11,467 bases of DNA from Candidatus Pacearchaeota archaeon (GTDB lineage Archaea; Nanobdellota; Nanobdellia; Pacearchaeales; GW2011-AR1), in NCBI GenBank assembly GCA_014728565.1, contig WJLK01000064.1:1-11467 (forward strand), in the 5' to 3' direction. This document shows, piece by piece, positions 1-5,240 of the stretch. The notes below the pieces were generated by a model. The model searched no databases. It saw only the letters and a list, made by a program, of their open reading frames with translations, and was not told the origin of the DNA. Positions within the stretch are counted from its first letter, which is position 1, and every line of letters starts with the position of its first letter. The position numbers were made by a program, and so were the translations under genes.

Positions 1-243
1 AAAATAAATAAATTAAACGGAGACTTAATTTGGAAGAATATGTATCTTGGATTTTTCTTTGAGATATTCTCCTGGTTAAAAGAGTATCATCAGAGATCTC
101 ATACTGAAAGCTTTCACTCTGCTTTTAAAAGGATATATGGAGAGGTTACTAAAATTAATTACATTGCAAGATTCGTGCAGATAACTGCACGAATTATTTT
201 ACATAATTTTAGTAGATTATCTTACTTTGCTAGATGTGATTAA
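1..243 (+). CDS. DDE transposase, C-terminal end (partial, enters from left edge)
   Basis: Frame 1 is open from the first base of the window to a TAA at 241-243, so this is the 3' end of a longer gene; the ATG at 40 is internal. The visible 80 residues contain WKNMYLGFFFEIFSWLKEYH, then QRSHTESFHSAFKRIYGEV and a final ARIILHNFSRLSYF. This matches my memory of the end of IS4/IS1182-like DDE transposases: WKKMY, then YHxRSxxE with the last catalytic Glu, then SxxKRxFG and a closing LxHN. The Glu after RSHT is the likely third catalytic acid. The rest of the protein and the left end of the element lie outside, so I cannot say whether the transposase is intact. No obvious terminal inverted repeat or target duplication is recognisable to the right. 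The family call is from motif memory. Confidence 0.72.
   Translation, partial: KINKLNGDLIWKNMYLGFFFEIFSWLKEYHQRSHTESFHSAFKRIYGEVTKINYIARFVQITARIILHNFSRLSYFARCD
171..194. repeat. Perfect 10-bp inverted repeat, 4-nt loop
   Basis: ATTCGTGCAG at 171-180 and CTGCACGAAT at 185-194 are exact reverse complements around the loop ATAA. The arms are about half G+C in an otherwise AT-rich region, so the hairpin would be stable in RNA or single-stranded DNA. It lies inside the transposase reading frame, about 50 nt before its stop. Its role is unknown; it may be a chance palindrome or an element-specific structure. Confidence 0.9.
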
Positions 244-256
244 ATCTCACGCAAAG
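225..256. repeat. Imperfect hairpin across the transposase stop
   Basis: CTTTGC at 225-230 pairs with GCAAAG at 251-256, and GTGA at 236-239 pairs with TCAC at 247-250. A 5-nt bulge (231-235) interrupts the stem, and the loop holds the stop codon. It may mark the right-hand side of the element or affect 3' end formation. It is not followed by a clear T tract, so I do not call it a terminator. Confidence 0.5.
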
Positions 257-273
257 CCTTTCAAACACAAAAA

Positions 274-281
274 TTTATAAA
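274..281 (+). promoter_or_regulatory. TATA box for the EF-1beta gene
   Basis: TTTATAAA is centred about 25 nt before the ATG at 303, the normal archaeal TATA-to-start-site distance. Transcription would therefore begin at or next to the start codon, giving a leaderless mRNA. No Shine-Dalgarno sequence is seen before this ATG, which agrees. Confidence 0.65.
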
Positions 282-302
282 CCTATTAACCAAAAATTTA
301 AT

Positions 303-575
303 ATGGCACTTGCTATAATTAAAATAAAAATAATGCCTGAATCTCCTGACACCGATTTAGAAGATATTCAAAAACAAGCTGAAAAAACAATTTCAGGAGA
401 AAAGGGAAGTAATATAAAATTTGAAAAAGAACCTATTGCATTTGGATTAAATGCATTAAACATTATTTTTTCAAGAGAGGAAACTCTTGATTCTGATAGT
501 CTAATAAACAATTTAAAAGAAATTTCAGGAGTAAATTCTGCTGAAATAACAGATTTCAGAAGAGCTATTGGATAA
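303..575 (+). CDS. ef1b: Translation elongation factor 1-beta (archaeal aEF-1beta)
   Basis: The 90-aa product has the length and layout of archaeal EF-1beta, the guanine nucleotide exchange factor that recharges EF-1alpha (the EF-Tu counterpart) with GTP during elongation. Family hallmarks visible are an N-terminal beta strand running into MPESPDTDLEDI (residues 11-22), the highly conserved EPIAFGLNALNIIF (43-56), and the C-terminal GVNSAEITDFRRAIG (76-90). These give the alternating alpha/beta pattern of the ferredoxin-like exchange domain. The start is chosen because it gives the full family length and sits about 25 nt below a TATA box, implying a leaderless transcript. It is probably a separate transcript from the following gene, which begins 82 nt further on. 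Confidence 0.93.
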   Translation: MALAIIKIKIMPESPDTDLEDIQKQAEKTISGEKGSNIKFEKEPIAFGLNALNIIFSREETLDSDSLINNLKEISGVNSAEITDFRRAIG

Positions 576-590
576 AATCAATTAAAAGGA

Positions 591-637
591 AAGTTGATAA
601 ATAACCAAGGTTTTTTATAACAAAGTTAATAAATAAC
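591..637 (+). repeat. Two near-identical 15-bp direct repeats upstream of the MazG gene
   Basis: AAGTTGATAAATAAC at 591-605 and AAGTTAATAAATAAC at 623-637 differ at one base and are 32 bp apart start to start, about three helical turns. They flank TTTTTTATAA at 611-620, which could be a TATA-like element or, through its T6 run, the 3' end of the EF-1beta transcript. The second copy contains TTAATAAATA about 25-30 nt before the ATG at 657, also in TATA range. This could be an operator pair or simply AT-rich coincidence. Confidence 0.45.
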
Positions 638-656
638 ACTGAATTCTCTAAAAAAG

Positions 657-1016
657 ATGGAAGAAGAAAAATTATCCAGTCTAAAAGAATACCAAAAATT
701 ATGCAGATTAACAGCTAAAAAATTTGATTGTCCTGAAAAAGAGATTCTAACATGGAGTTTGGGAATTGCAGGTGAAGCAGGAGATGTTGCAGGATGCATT
801 AAAAAAACTTTTGCACACGATAACAATCAGAAAAAAGGAATAAGGGAAAATATAGGTGATGTCTTAGAGTATGCTGCAATGATTTGTAATTTCTTTAACT
901 GGAATTTACAAAAAATACTAAAAGAAAATTTAGAAAAACTAAAAAAAAGATATCCTCAAGGATTTACAATAGAAAATGCTAAACGAGATAAAACCAAAAT
1001 AGATTGGAACGAGTAA
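657..1016 (+). CDS. MazG-family nucleoside triphosphate pyrophosphohydrolase
   Basis: This 119-aa protein is a single MazG domain. Such enzymes hydrolyse NTPs or dNTPs to the monophosphate and pyrophosphate in the cytoplasm, usually to clear damaged or excess nucleotides. Motifs in order are YQKL (residues 12-15), the helix SLGIAGEAGDVAGCIKK (34-50), RENIGDVLEYAA (63-74), and the family's C-terminal LEKLKKRYPQGFT (92-104). The usual metal-binding ExxE...ExxD is altered here: E40-A-G-D43 and N65-I-G-D68, with E64 next to the replaced position. Activity is therefore likely but not certain, because the alignment is by eye. The gene ends 5 nt before the HIT-like gene, so the two are probably co-transcribed. 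A housecleaning role is inferred from the family. Confidence 0.85.
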   Translation: MEEEKLSSLKEYQKLCRLTAKKFDCPEKEILTWSLGIAGEAGDVAGCIKKTFAHDNNQKKGIRENIGDVLEYAAMICNFFNWNLQKILKENLEKLKKRYPQGFTIENAKRDKTKIDWNE

Positions 1017-1021
1017 TAAAA

Positions 1022-1660
1022 ATGCCATTCACAAAAGAACAATCCGATGAAATAAAAAAACAGCTTCTTGAACAAGTTGAAAAACTACCTAATGAAAACA
1101 AAGACCAGATCAAAGAATATATAAAAAATCTTGATGATGCTGGTCTTGAAGATTTTCTAAAAAAGAATAAAATAAAAATCTCTGAAACAGGCGAGACAAC
1201 CCCTCAACAAACAGCACCAGAAAAACCAATTTTCCAGTCAATAGTAAACGGAGAAATTCCAAGTTACAAAATAGAAGAAAATGAAAAAGCAATTGCTATT
1301 TTAGAAATCAACCCTGCTTCAAAAGGACACTCAATTGTTCTTCCAAAAAAACCTTGTGAAATAGAAAAAATTCCAAAAATTGCTTTCTCATTAGCTCAGA
1401 AAATTGCTAAAAGAATTAAAAACAAACTAAGACCTGAAGAAATAAAAATTGAAACCTCCAGCTTCCAGAACTATCCTTTTATTAATATAATCCCTTTATA
1501 CAAAGATACTCCTTTAAAAAAAGAAAAAGCAGATGAAAAAGAACTTGAAAAATTAAAAAACAGGCTGGAACTAAAAAAAAGAACTGCCAGAACAGTAAAG
1601 AAAAATCAAAAAAAAGAACCTTCCAATGAAATGCCAGAAATACACTTTAGAATTCCTTAA
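1022..1660 (+). CDS. HIT-domain-like protein lacking the catalytic histidines
   Basis: I start at the ATG at 1022 (212 aa) rather than the in-frame TTG at 1004, which lies inside the MazG gene. Residues 1-50 are a charged helical N-terminal domain, and about 51-67 form a Pro/Thr/Gln linker. Residues 69-160 follow the HIT fold: PIFQSIVNGEIPSYKI, then INPASKGHSIVLPKK. Residues 165-205 are a Lys/Glu-rich tail. HIT proteins are nucleotide hydrolases or transferases using an HxHxH motif before IIPRY. Here that site reads Y151-P-F153-I-N155-I-I-P, so all three histidines are gone, and the usual N-terminal zinc Cys pair is also missing. It probably binds a ligand or partner without classical HIT catalysis. 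It is translationally close to MazG and converges with the prepilin peptidase gene, overlapping it by 4 nt. Confidence 0.8.
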   Translation: MPFTKEQSDEIKKQLLEQVEKLPNENKDQIKEYIKNLDDAGLEDFLKKNKIKISETGETTPQQTAPEKPIFQSIVNGEIPSYKIEENEKAIAILEINPASKGHSIVLPKKPCEIEKIPKIAFSLAQKIAKRIKNKLRPEEIKIETSSFQNYPFINIIPLYKDTPLKKEKADEKELEKLKNRLELKKRTARTVKKNQKKEPSNEMPEIHFRIP

Positions 1661-1665
1661 AAAAA
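1657..1665. terminator. Shared TTAA stop-codon overlap with T7 run on the minus strand
   Basis: The HIT-like gene stops with TAA at 1658-1660, and the converging peptidase gene stops with TAA on the minus strand at 1659-1657, so the two operons overlap tail to tail. On the minus strand a run of seven T (1665-1659) leads into the stop. Archaeal RNA polymerase commonly terminates at T-rich runs, so this may be the end of the pilus transcript. No hairpin is seen. Confidence 0.4.
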
Positions 1666-2499
1666 CCCATAAAAATCAACAACAATCATTAAAATAAGGC
1701 TGAATAAAAAACTTGGTGTAAAAGGAATCCCCTGCTTTACCAAAATCTTTCTTTTTGAATGTTTTCTTATCCATCTCAACTCAGCTTTTGAAACACCTTC
1801 CCAATTTGCTTTTATCTTTCTTCCTGCAACAACAATATCCTTATACAACCACTCTCCAACTGTCAAATCCTTAGGTTTCAGAGATTTAACCATACAACTT
1901 TCCTCAACTGCTTTTGAAAAAACAAACAAAAAAGGAAAAAGTAAAATAACTAAACTCACAAAAATAAATCTAAACTCACCAACAACTACAACAAGAAAAA
2001 ACCACAAAATTGCAAGAAAAACAGCAAAATAAAAACTATTTTTGTATTTTTTAAACTGAATAAAAGATTCTTTGAGAAAACCTTTTGTATTTTTAAAAAT
2101 CAGAAACAAAGCCCATATGAAAACATAAAGAGAACCTGCTGTTAAAAAAAACAGAATAAAAAAACCAAAAATCTTAAAGTTAACAATCCAGTCATAACTA
2201 AGAGGAAGCACTGCTCCTAATGAAATAAGCAACTTTGCATCACCTCCAGCAAATAACCTAGAATAATAAAAGAGATTTCCTAGAACAATGAAAATCAAAA
2301 GTCCTGCCAGACCATTAATAAAAAACAAATAGTTATTAGTAAAAACACTTGTTGATAATCGATAAGCTAGTGCAAATGCTATTAAACTAAAATTCCATAG
2401 ATTATCAACCTCTCTCTTTTTAAAATCCTGTATAACAGCCCCGACTATCCAGACAAAAGCCAGCAAAAACAAAAAAAGATTCTCACTAGTTAATAACAT
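1657..2499 (-). CDS. Archaeal A24 prepilin peptidase (FlaK/PibD-like)
   Basis: This 280-aa polytopic membrane protease cleaves the short charged leaders of class III prepilins at the inner face of the membrane. The two catalytic aspartates expected of the A24 family are visible: D25 in QDFKKREVDN, right after the first membrane helix, and D87 in the AGGDAKL motif (residues 84-90). Other hydrophobic segments lie near 57-77, 108-136, 157-197 and 261-279. Between the last two is a soluble stretch (about 208-258) with LTVGEWLYKDI and the basic KAELRWIRKHSKRK, typical of the archaeal-type rather than the bacterial PilD-type enzyme. It is the last gene of the pilus cluster and presumably serves the pilin-like proteins encoded upstream. 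The ATG at 2499 has a GAGG ribosome binding site (complement of 2506-2510). Confidence 0.92.
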   Translation of the reverse strand: MLLTSENLFLFLLAFVWIVGAVIQDFKKREVDNLWNFSLIAFALAYRLSTSVFTNNYLFFINGLAGLLIFIVLGNLFYYSRLFAGGDAKLLISLGAVLPLSYDWIVNFKIFGFFILFFLTAGSLYVFIWALFLIFKNTKGFLKESFIQFKKYKNSFYFAVFLAILWFFLVVVVGEFRFIFVSLVILLFPFLFVFSKAVEESCMVKSLKPKDLTVGEWLYKDIVVAGRKIKANWEGVSKAELRWIRKHSKRKILVKQGIPFTPSFLFSLILMIVVDFYGFF

Positions 2500-2505
2500 T
2501 TTATT

Positions 2506-2541
2506 CCTCTTTTAAAAACCAAAACAAGAATTCCTTATAAA
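2506..2541 (-). promoter_or_regulatory. TATA-like box and ribosome binding site for the prepilin peptidase
   Basis: On the minus strand TTTATAA (complement of 2535-2541) lies about 40 nt before the ATG at 2499, with AGAGG (2510-2506) 6 nt before that ATG. Transcription starting about 25 nt below the TATA box would leave a leader of about 15 nt carrying the ribosome binding site. The peptidase may thus have its own promoter within the cluster. The TATA-like string lies just after the stop of the 43-aa gene. Confidence 0.45.
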
Positions 2542-2543
2542 CT

Positions 2544-2675
2544 TTACCTGCTTTTTTTCTCCTGCTTTTTCTTTTTTACAGCTCTCTGGCTTCCCCCTTT
2601 ATGATAGACACTGTATCTTGCTTTAGCCTTTTTATCACATTTGCTCTTTCTTTTATCAGGAACAGAATAATCCAT
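2544..2675 (-). CDS. Small very basic protein, 43 aa, unknown function
   Basis: An open frame from ATG at 2675 to TAA at 2546-2544 fills the only sizeable gap between the Cys-rich pilin and the prepilin peptidase. It starts 8 nt after the upstream stop. The product begins MDYSVPDKRKSKCDKKAKAR, continues YSVYHKGGSQRAVKKK, and ends in more Lys and Arg. Roughly 40% of residues are Lys or Arg; there is one Cys and no membrane segment. It could bind nucleic acid, or contact acidic parts of the cytoplasmic pilus machinery, but I do not recognise a family. Spacing, strand and the clean fit in the gap argue that it is real. Against it are the lack of a ribosome binding site and the ease of Lys-rich frames in AT-rich DNA. 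Confidence 0.5.
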   Translation of the reverse strand: MDYSVPDKRKSKCDKKAKARYSVYHKGGSQRAVKKKKQEKKSR

Positions 2676-2683
2676 TTTAAGAA

Positions 2684-3253
2684 TCAATTTGAAACAGCTT
2701 TAACACACACCTCGCCTTGATGAGCAGCCTTATCCTCATCACTAACATAGCTAGAGGGTATTATTGATATTTCCTTGTACTGCTTTCCAGGACCTACATC
2801 ATCTCTTAATCTTCTATCATAATTATCCTGGCTCATCCACTGAACTCTGCAATTAGATTGACCGCAAAACTGAGGAGTCAAATCAAGACATCTCATAGAA
2901 GCAGAAGCACTACACATTATATTATCACAAGGTCCTAATCCTTCAATCATTCCTTTTTTCGCCAATTCATCACAGGTCCATTTTCTATTATTAGGATTAT
3001 TTTTATTATTATCAAAAACAACGTTTCTCTGCTTTGTACACCAGTCAGGCTCACTACTACCAATACAAGCAGCCTCACATCCCTGTTTCACAGCTCCAAT
3101 ATTGACCTTCCCTCCAAAAAGATTACTCCACCAGTCACTGCTTCCTGAAAAAGCACCACTCATATATAAAAACACAAAAACCACTAATACAACTAGCAAA
3201 ACAATAGCAATCACATACTCCAAATTCATTGCTGCTCCTCTTTTCTCAGCCAT
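2684..3253 (-). CDS. Cys-rich class III pilin-like protein (10 Cys)
   Basis: This 189-aa protein starts MAEKRGAAMNLEYV and runs into a hydrophobic helix (about 13-34). That is the layout of a class III prepilin: a short basic leader, probable cleavage after G6, an acidic residue (E12) shortly after the cut, then the helix that packs in the pilus core. The rest would be extracellular and holds ten cysteines (59, 63, 72, 94, 109, 114, 122, 130, 135, 183), an even number suited to five disulfides, with only Ser/Gly-rich linkers between helix and domain. The early CEAAC...DWC and DNIMC spacing resembles unnamed DPANN membrane-anchored proteins, from memory. It is near the end of the pilus cluster and is probably a minor pilin or tip/adhesin subunit; that role is inferred. 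A palindrome overlaps its start codon. Confidence 0.7.
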   Translation of the reverse strand: MAEKRGAAMNLEYVIAIVLLVVLVVFVFLYMSGAFSGSSDWWSNLFGGKVNIGAVKQGCEAACIGSSEPDWCTKQRNVVFDNNKNNPNNRKWTCDELAKKGMIEGLGPCDNIMCSASASMRCLDLTPQFCGQSNCRVQWMSQDNYDRRLRDDVGPGKQYKEISIIPSSYVSDEDKAAHQGEVCVKAVSN

Positions 3254-3268
3254 GTTTTATTAAAACAT
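3252..3268. repeat. 17-bp palindrome overlapping a start codon
   Basis: ATGTTTTA (3252-3259) and TAAAACAT (3261-3268) are exact inverted copies around one central base. The left arm overlaps the ATG of the Cys-rich pilin gene (3253-3251). In mRNA it could tuck away the start, and in DNA it could be a dimeric regulator site. The arms are AT-rich, so chance is possible. A weak AAAGG ribosome binding site lies just upstream of it. Confidence 0.55.
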
Positions 3269-3287
3269 CTTTCCTTTAAAAACCTTT

Positions 3288-3734
3288 TCAAAAATCTTTC
3301 ACATACTTTTTTTCAGAACTATAAACACCTACAATATTTCCCTTATTTAATTCAATCTTCAAATTTAAACTAACTGAAACAAAATCATCACTAATTTCAA
3401 CATTATTTTCACTAACCTGTTCAATTAAAATTTTCATTTCATCCCTGACAAAAACATCCTCTCTAGAAACATATTTATTCATCTCTTTTTTAATATCTTC
3501 AATAAGTTTTGATTTCTGAATTCCTCTGGCAGCAGTCCTATCTAAAATATCATAAATATAAAAATCAATTAAATTTTCCTTGTAATAAATTTCATTTAAA
3601 ATTCTTGAATCTGTTATCTCCTCACTTACTTTTCCCAGATTAGAATTATAAATAAAAAGAGAGGCTCCAACTAAAACCAAAACCATAAATACCAGTGCAG
3701 TTATTGGAACATCAGCTTTTTTACTTAAACTCAT
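3288..3734 (-). CDS. Small membrane-anchored pilin-like protein, 148 aa
   Basis: The reading frame is open back to 3794, but I start at the ATG at 3734 because the product then begins MSLSKKADVPITALVF directly before one hydrophobic helix (about 10-29), as in its neighbours. The longer version would bury that leader behind 20 extra residues. The rest (30-148) is a charged, helix-rich stretch with ILNEIYYKENLIDFYIYDIL, followed by a beta-prone end. There are no Cys. With this start it overlaps the preceding gene by 14 nt, suggesting translational coupling. I do not recognise a named family. Its location in a run of single-helix proteins between the pilus motor and the peptidase suggests a minor pilin or assembly subunit. 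Confidence 0.65.
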   Translation of the reverse strand: MSLSKKADVPITALVFMVLVLVGASLFIYNSNLGKVSEEITDSRILNEIYYKENLIDFYIYDILDRTAARGIQKSKLIEDIKKEMNKYVSREDVFVRDEMKILIEQVSENNVEISDDFVSVSLNLKIELNKGNIVGVYSSEKKYVKDF

Positions 3735-4350
3735 TTTCACTGAAATAAAATTTAATTTTAACTCTCTTCTCATCTGAAAAAAGATTAACAACAATCCCTC
3801 TCTCTAATCTCTCTTTGTTAAATTTTTCAACATATCCTGAAAGTCTTGGATCATTTACAGAAGGACTTTCTACACTATCAAAACTAATTGTATTATCTTC
3901 AAAATATTTAGTTGAATACTTAGAACCTCTCATTCCAGAAATTCTCTCCTGAATTTCCTCAACATTCCCAAGGTCATACTCAATAACCACAACATAAAGA
4001 GCTCCTTTATCAACATAACTTCCTAGAGCAAAATCAAACTCATTCTTTAATTTATTTTCTAAATCTGCTTTTCCAGTTTTATCTAATTCCAAACCTCTGA
4101 CTACTAATTCCTTAATACTAAGATTCTCATTTTCATGAGAAATCTTTTCATCTAAAACATAAAAAAGTATCCTCTGCATCTCTAGTTTTTTTGAATCTCT
4201 AATATCTACATGAACATCATCCTCTAAAAGAGATTTTTTTCCTGAAATAACAAGAGTTGCCATTAAAAAAATAATCATTAAAAAAAAGATTATTATAAAG
4301 GCTACAAACCATGTTACTGTCTGACCTATTTGTGATTTTTTATTTTTCAT
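3721..4350 (-). CDS. Membrane-anchored pilin-like protein, 209 aa (KKSQIGQT type)
   Basis: The product begins MKNKKSQIGQTVTWFVAF, a short basic leader followed by a hydrophobic helix (about 13-35), then a charged soluble part. The KSQIGQTVTW start resembles unnamed single-helix proteins I associate with DPANN pilus loci. Cleavage after S6, before Q7, would leave an N-terminal Gln like many archaeal pilins. The soluble part has an acidic, helical first half (about 40-110) and a central FALGSYVDKGALYVVVIEYD strand region. No cysteines are visible. Its start overlaps the preceding gene's stop as ATGA (4-nt overlap), and its end overlaps the next gene by 14 nt. This tight coupling suggests fixed stoichiometry with its neighbours. 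The role is inferred from context only. Confidence 0.68.
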   Translation of the reverse strand: MKNKKSQIGQTVTWFVAFIIIFFLMIIFLMATLVISGKKSLLEDDVHVDIRDSKKLEMQRILFYVLDEKISHENENLSIKELVVRGLELDKTGKADLENKLKNEFDFALGSYVDKGALYVVVIEYDLGNVEEIQERISGMRGSKYSTKYFEDNTISFDSVESPSVNDPRLSGYVEKFNKERLERGIVVNLFSDEKRVKIKFYFSENEFK

Positions 4351-4817
4351 TTTTCTCTCTGATTAACTCCTGTTAAAATTTCAATGTCAACAAATTTTCC
4401 ATTATAAAGCAATTTTTCGCTTTTTCTGGAACAACCAGGAAAATGTTCACCAGCAACCTTTTCCTTTATCTCACAATCTTTTTCAAAAATACGATTACCT
4501 GCTATGATATCTTTATTAAAATCATCCCCTCTAATAATTAATTTAAAATAAAAATTCCCGCTTTCCTCAATTATCTTACTGTTCAAATTGCAGTTTTCAA
4601 TAATGTCAAAATCATTCATGACCTCTTGTCTTAAATAAACATCTCTGCTTATACAATCAACTATTCTCTCTGCAAGCAAATCAGAATGAACCGAATTAAT
4701 ATCAATTTCTGAATTATAATAAATAAAAGTTGAAATTACAATCACTCCTGCAACAACAGTTAATACAAAAAGCCACCATAGTGACAACAATTTGCTTTCA
4801 CCTTTCTTATTCATCAT
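4347..4817 (-). CDS. Membrane-anchored pilin-like protein, 156 aa, 4 Cys
   Basis: The protein opens MMNKKGESKLLSLWWLFVLT, with a basic KKG leader followed by a helix from about 11 to 33. A short stretch SDLLAERIVDC (45-55) comes next, which resembles an unnamed DPANN family by memory. Four cysteines (55, 76, 115, 129) could form two disulfides outside the cell. The first ATG (4817) and second ATG (4814) are adjacent, and either could be used. It overlaps the preceding gene by 11 nt and the next by 4 nt, and no separate ribosome binding site is evident, so translation is probably coupled. It is a likely minor pilin or assembly component; no enzymatic motif is seen. Confidence 0.68.
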   Translation of the reverse strand: MMNKKGESKLLSLWWLFVLTVVAGVIVISTFIYYNSEIDINSVHSDLLAERIVDCISRDVYLRQEVMNDFDIIENCNLNSKIIEESGNFYFKLIIRGDDFNKDIIAGNRIFEKDCEIKEKVAGEHFPGCSRKSEKLLYNGKFVDIEILTGVNQREK

Positions 4818-5205
4818 TTTTAATAATTATAGACAGCCACCTATCCTTTAATTTTAAATCAACATCATAATCAGAAAAATAACCATAAGAATAACCCTTT
4901 GAAGTTCCTAAATTAACTTTAACAACATTTTTCTCCCTGTCAACAACAAAAAGACTATCCAGAGGCTTGTTGTTTTTATTAGCAAATTCAATTGCTTTTT
5001 CAACATCAAGTAAAACAGCCATTTCTGGTTTGGAATTATCAATAATAAGTGAAATTTGTTTTGCATAAATCTCCTCATAAACAAAAACTTTGGTTCCTGT
5101 ATTATAGACAAAAAAAAACAGAATCGCAAAAAAAGCTATATTTAATACAAAAAAAATTATAACCTCTAATAAACTAACATCAGTATCTCCTCTTTTATTT
5201 CTCAT
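4807..5205 (-). CDS. Membrane-anchored pilin-like protein, 132 aa
   Basis: This short protein starts MRNKRGDTDVSLLEVIIFF, with a KRG leader and a Glu (E14) at the base of a hydrophobic helix (about 12-34). The soluble part begins VYEEIYAKQISLIIDNSKPE (43-61), a stretch that resembles an unnamed conserved DPANN family. It ends with a compact beta-rich domain including NVVKVNLGTSKGYSYGYFSDYDV (93-115 region). There is no Cys. If the peptidase cuts after G6, the Glu lies at +8 rather than the usual +5, so it may be cut differently or stay uncut. A TATA box about 25 nt before the ATG suggests a leaderless transcript covering this and the next three overlapping genes. Confidence 0.68.
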   Translation of the reverse strand: MRNKRGDTDVSLLEVIIFFVLNIAFFAILFFFVYNTGTKVFVYEEIYAKQISLIIDNSKPEMAVLLDVEKAIEFANKNNKPLDSLFVVDREKNVVKVNLGTSKGYSYGYFSDYDVDLKLKDRWLSIIIKNDE

Positions 5206-5226
5206 AAATAAATAAAATAATCAAAG

Positions 5227-5235
5227 ATTATAAAA
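5227..5235 (-). promoter_or_regulatory. TATA box before the 132-aa pilin-like gene
   Basis: Minus-strand TTTTATAAT is centred about 25 nt before the ATG at 5205 and lies in the 35-nt gap after the preceding gene. No ribosome binding site is present before this ATG, which fits a leaderless internal transcript. Confidence 0.5.
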
Positions 5236-5240
5236 TTAAC

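Noticed and set aside
626..826. Minus-strand frame opposite the MazG gene, 66 aa
   Set aside because: It is antisense to a clear MazG domain and shows no recognisable domain of its own.
1110..1292. Minus-strand frame opposite the HIT-like gene, 60 aa
   Set aside because: Leu/Phe-rich because it reads the complement of Lys/Glu codons; the plus strand has the recognised HIT fold.
2601..2720. Plus-strand ATG frame of about 39 residues opposite the 43-aa gene
   Set aside because: It is antisense to the cluster, runs into the Cys-rich pilin gene, and has no promoter or ribosome binding site.
3735..3794. N-terminal extension of the 148-aa protein
   Set aside because: It would put 20 residues before the basic leader and helix, and would increase the overlap with the preceding gene; the internal ATG at 3734 matches the layout of its neighbours.
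4908..5129. Minus-strand frame, 73 aa, within the 132-aa gene
   Set aside because: It is in another frame of the same strand, with no leader and no fit to gene spacing; the 132-aa frame has a TATA box and pilin-like start.
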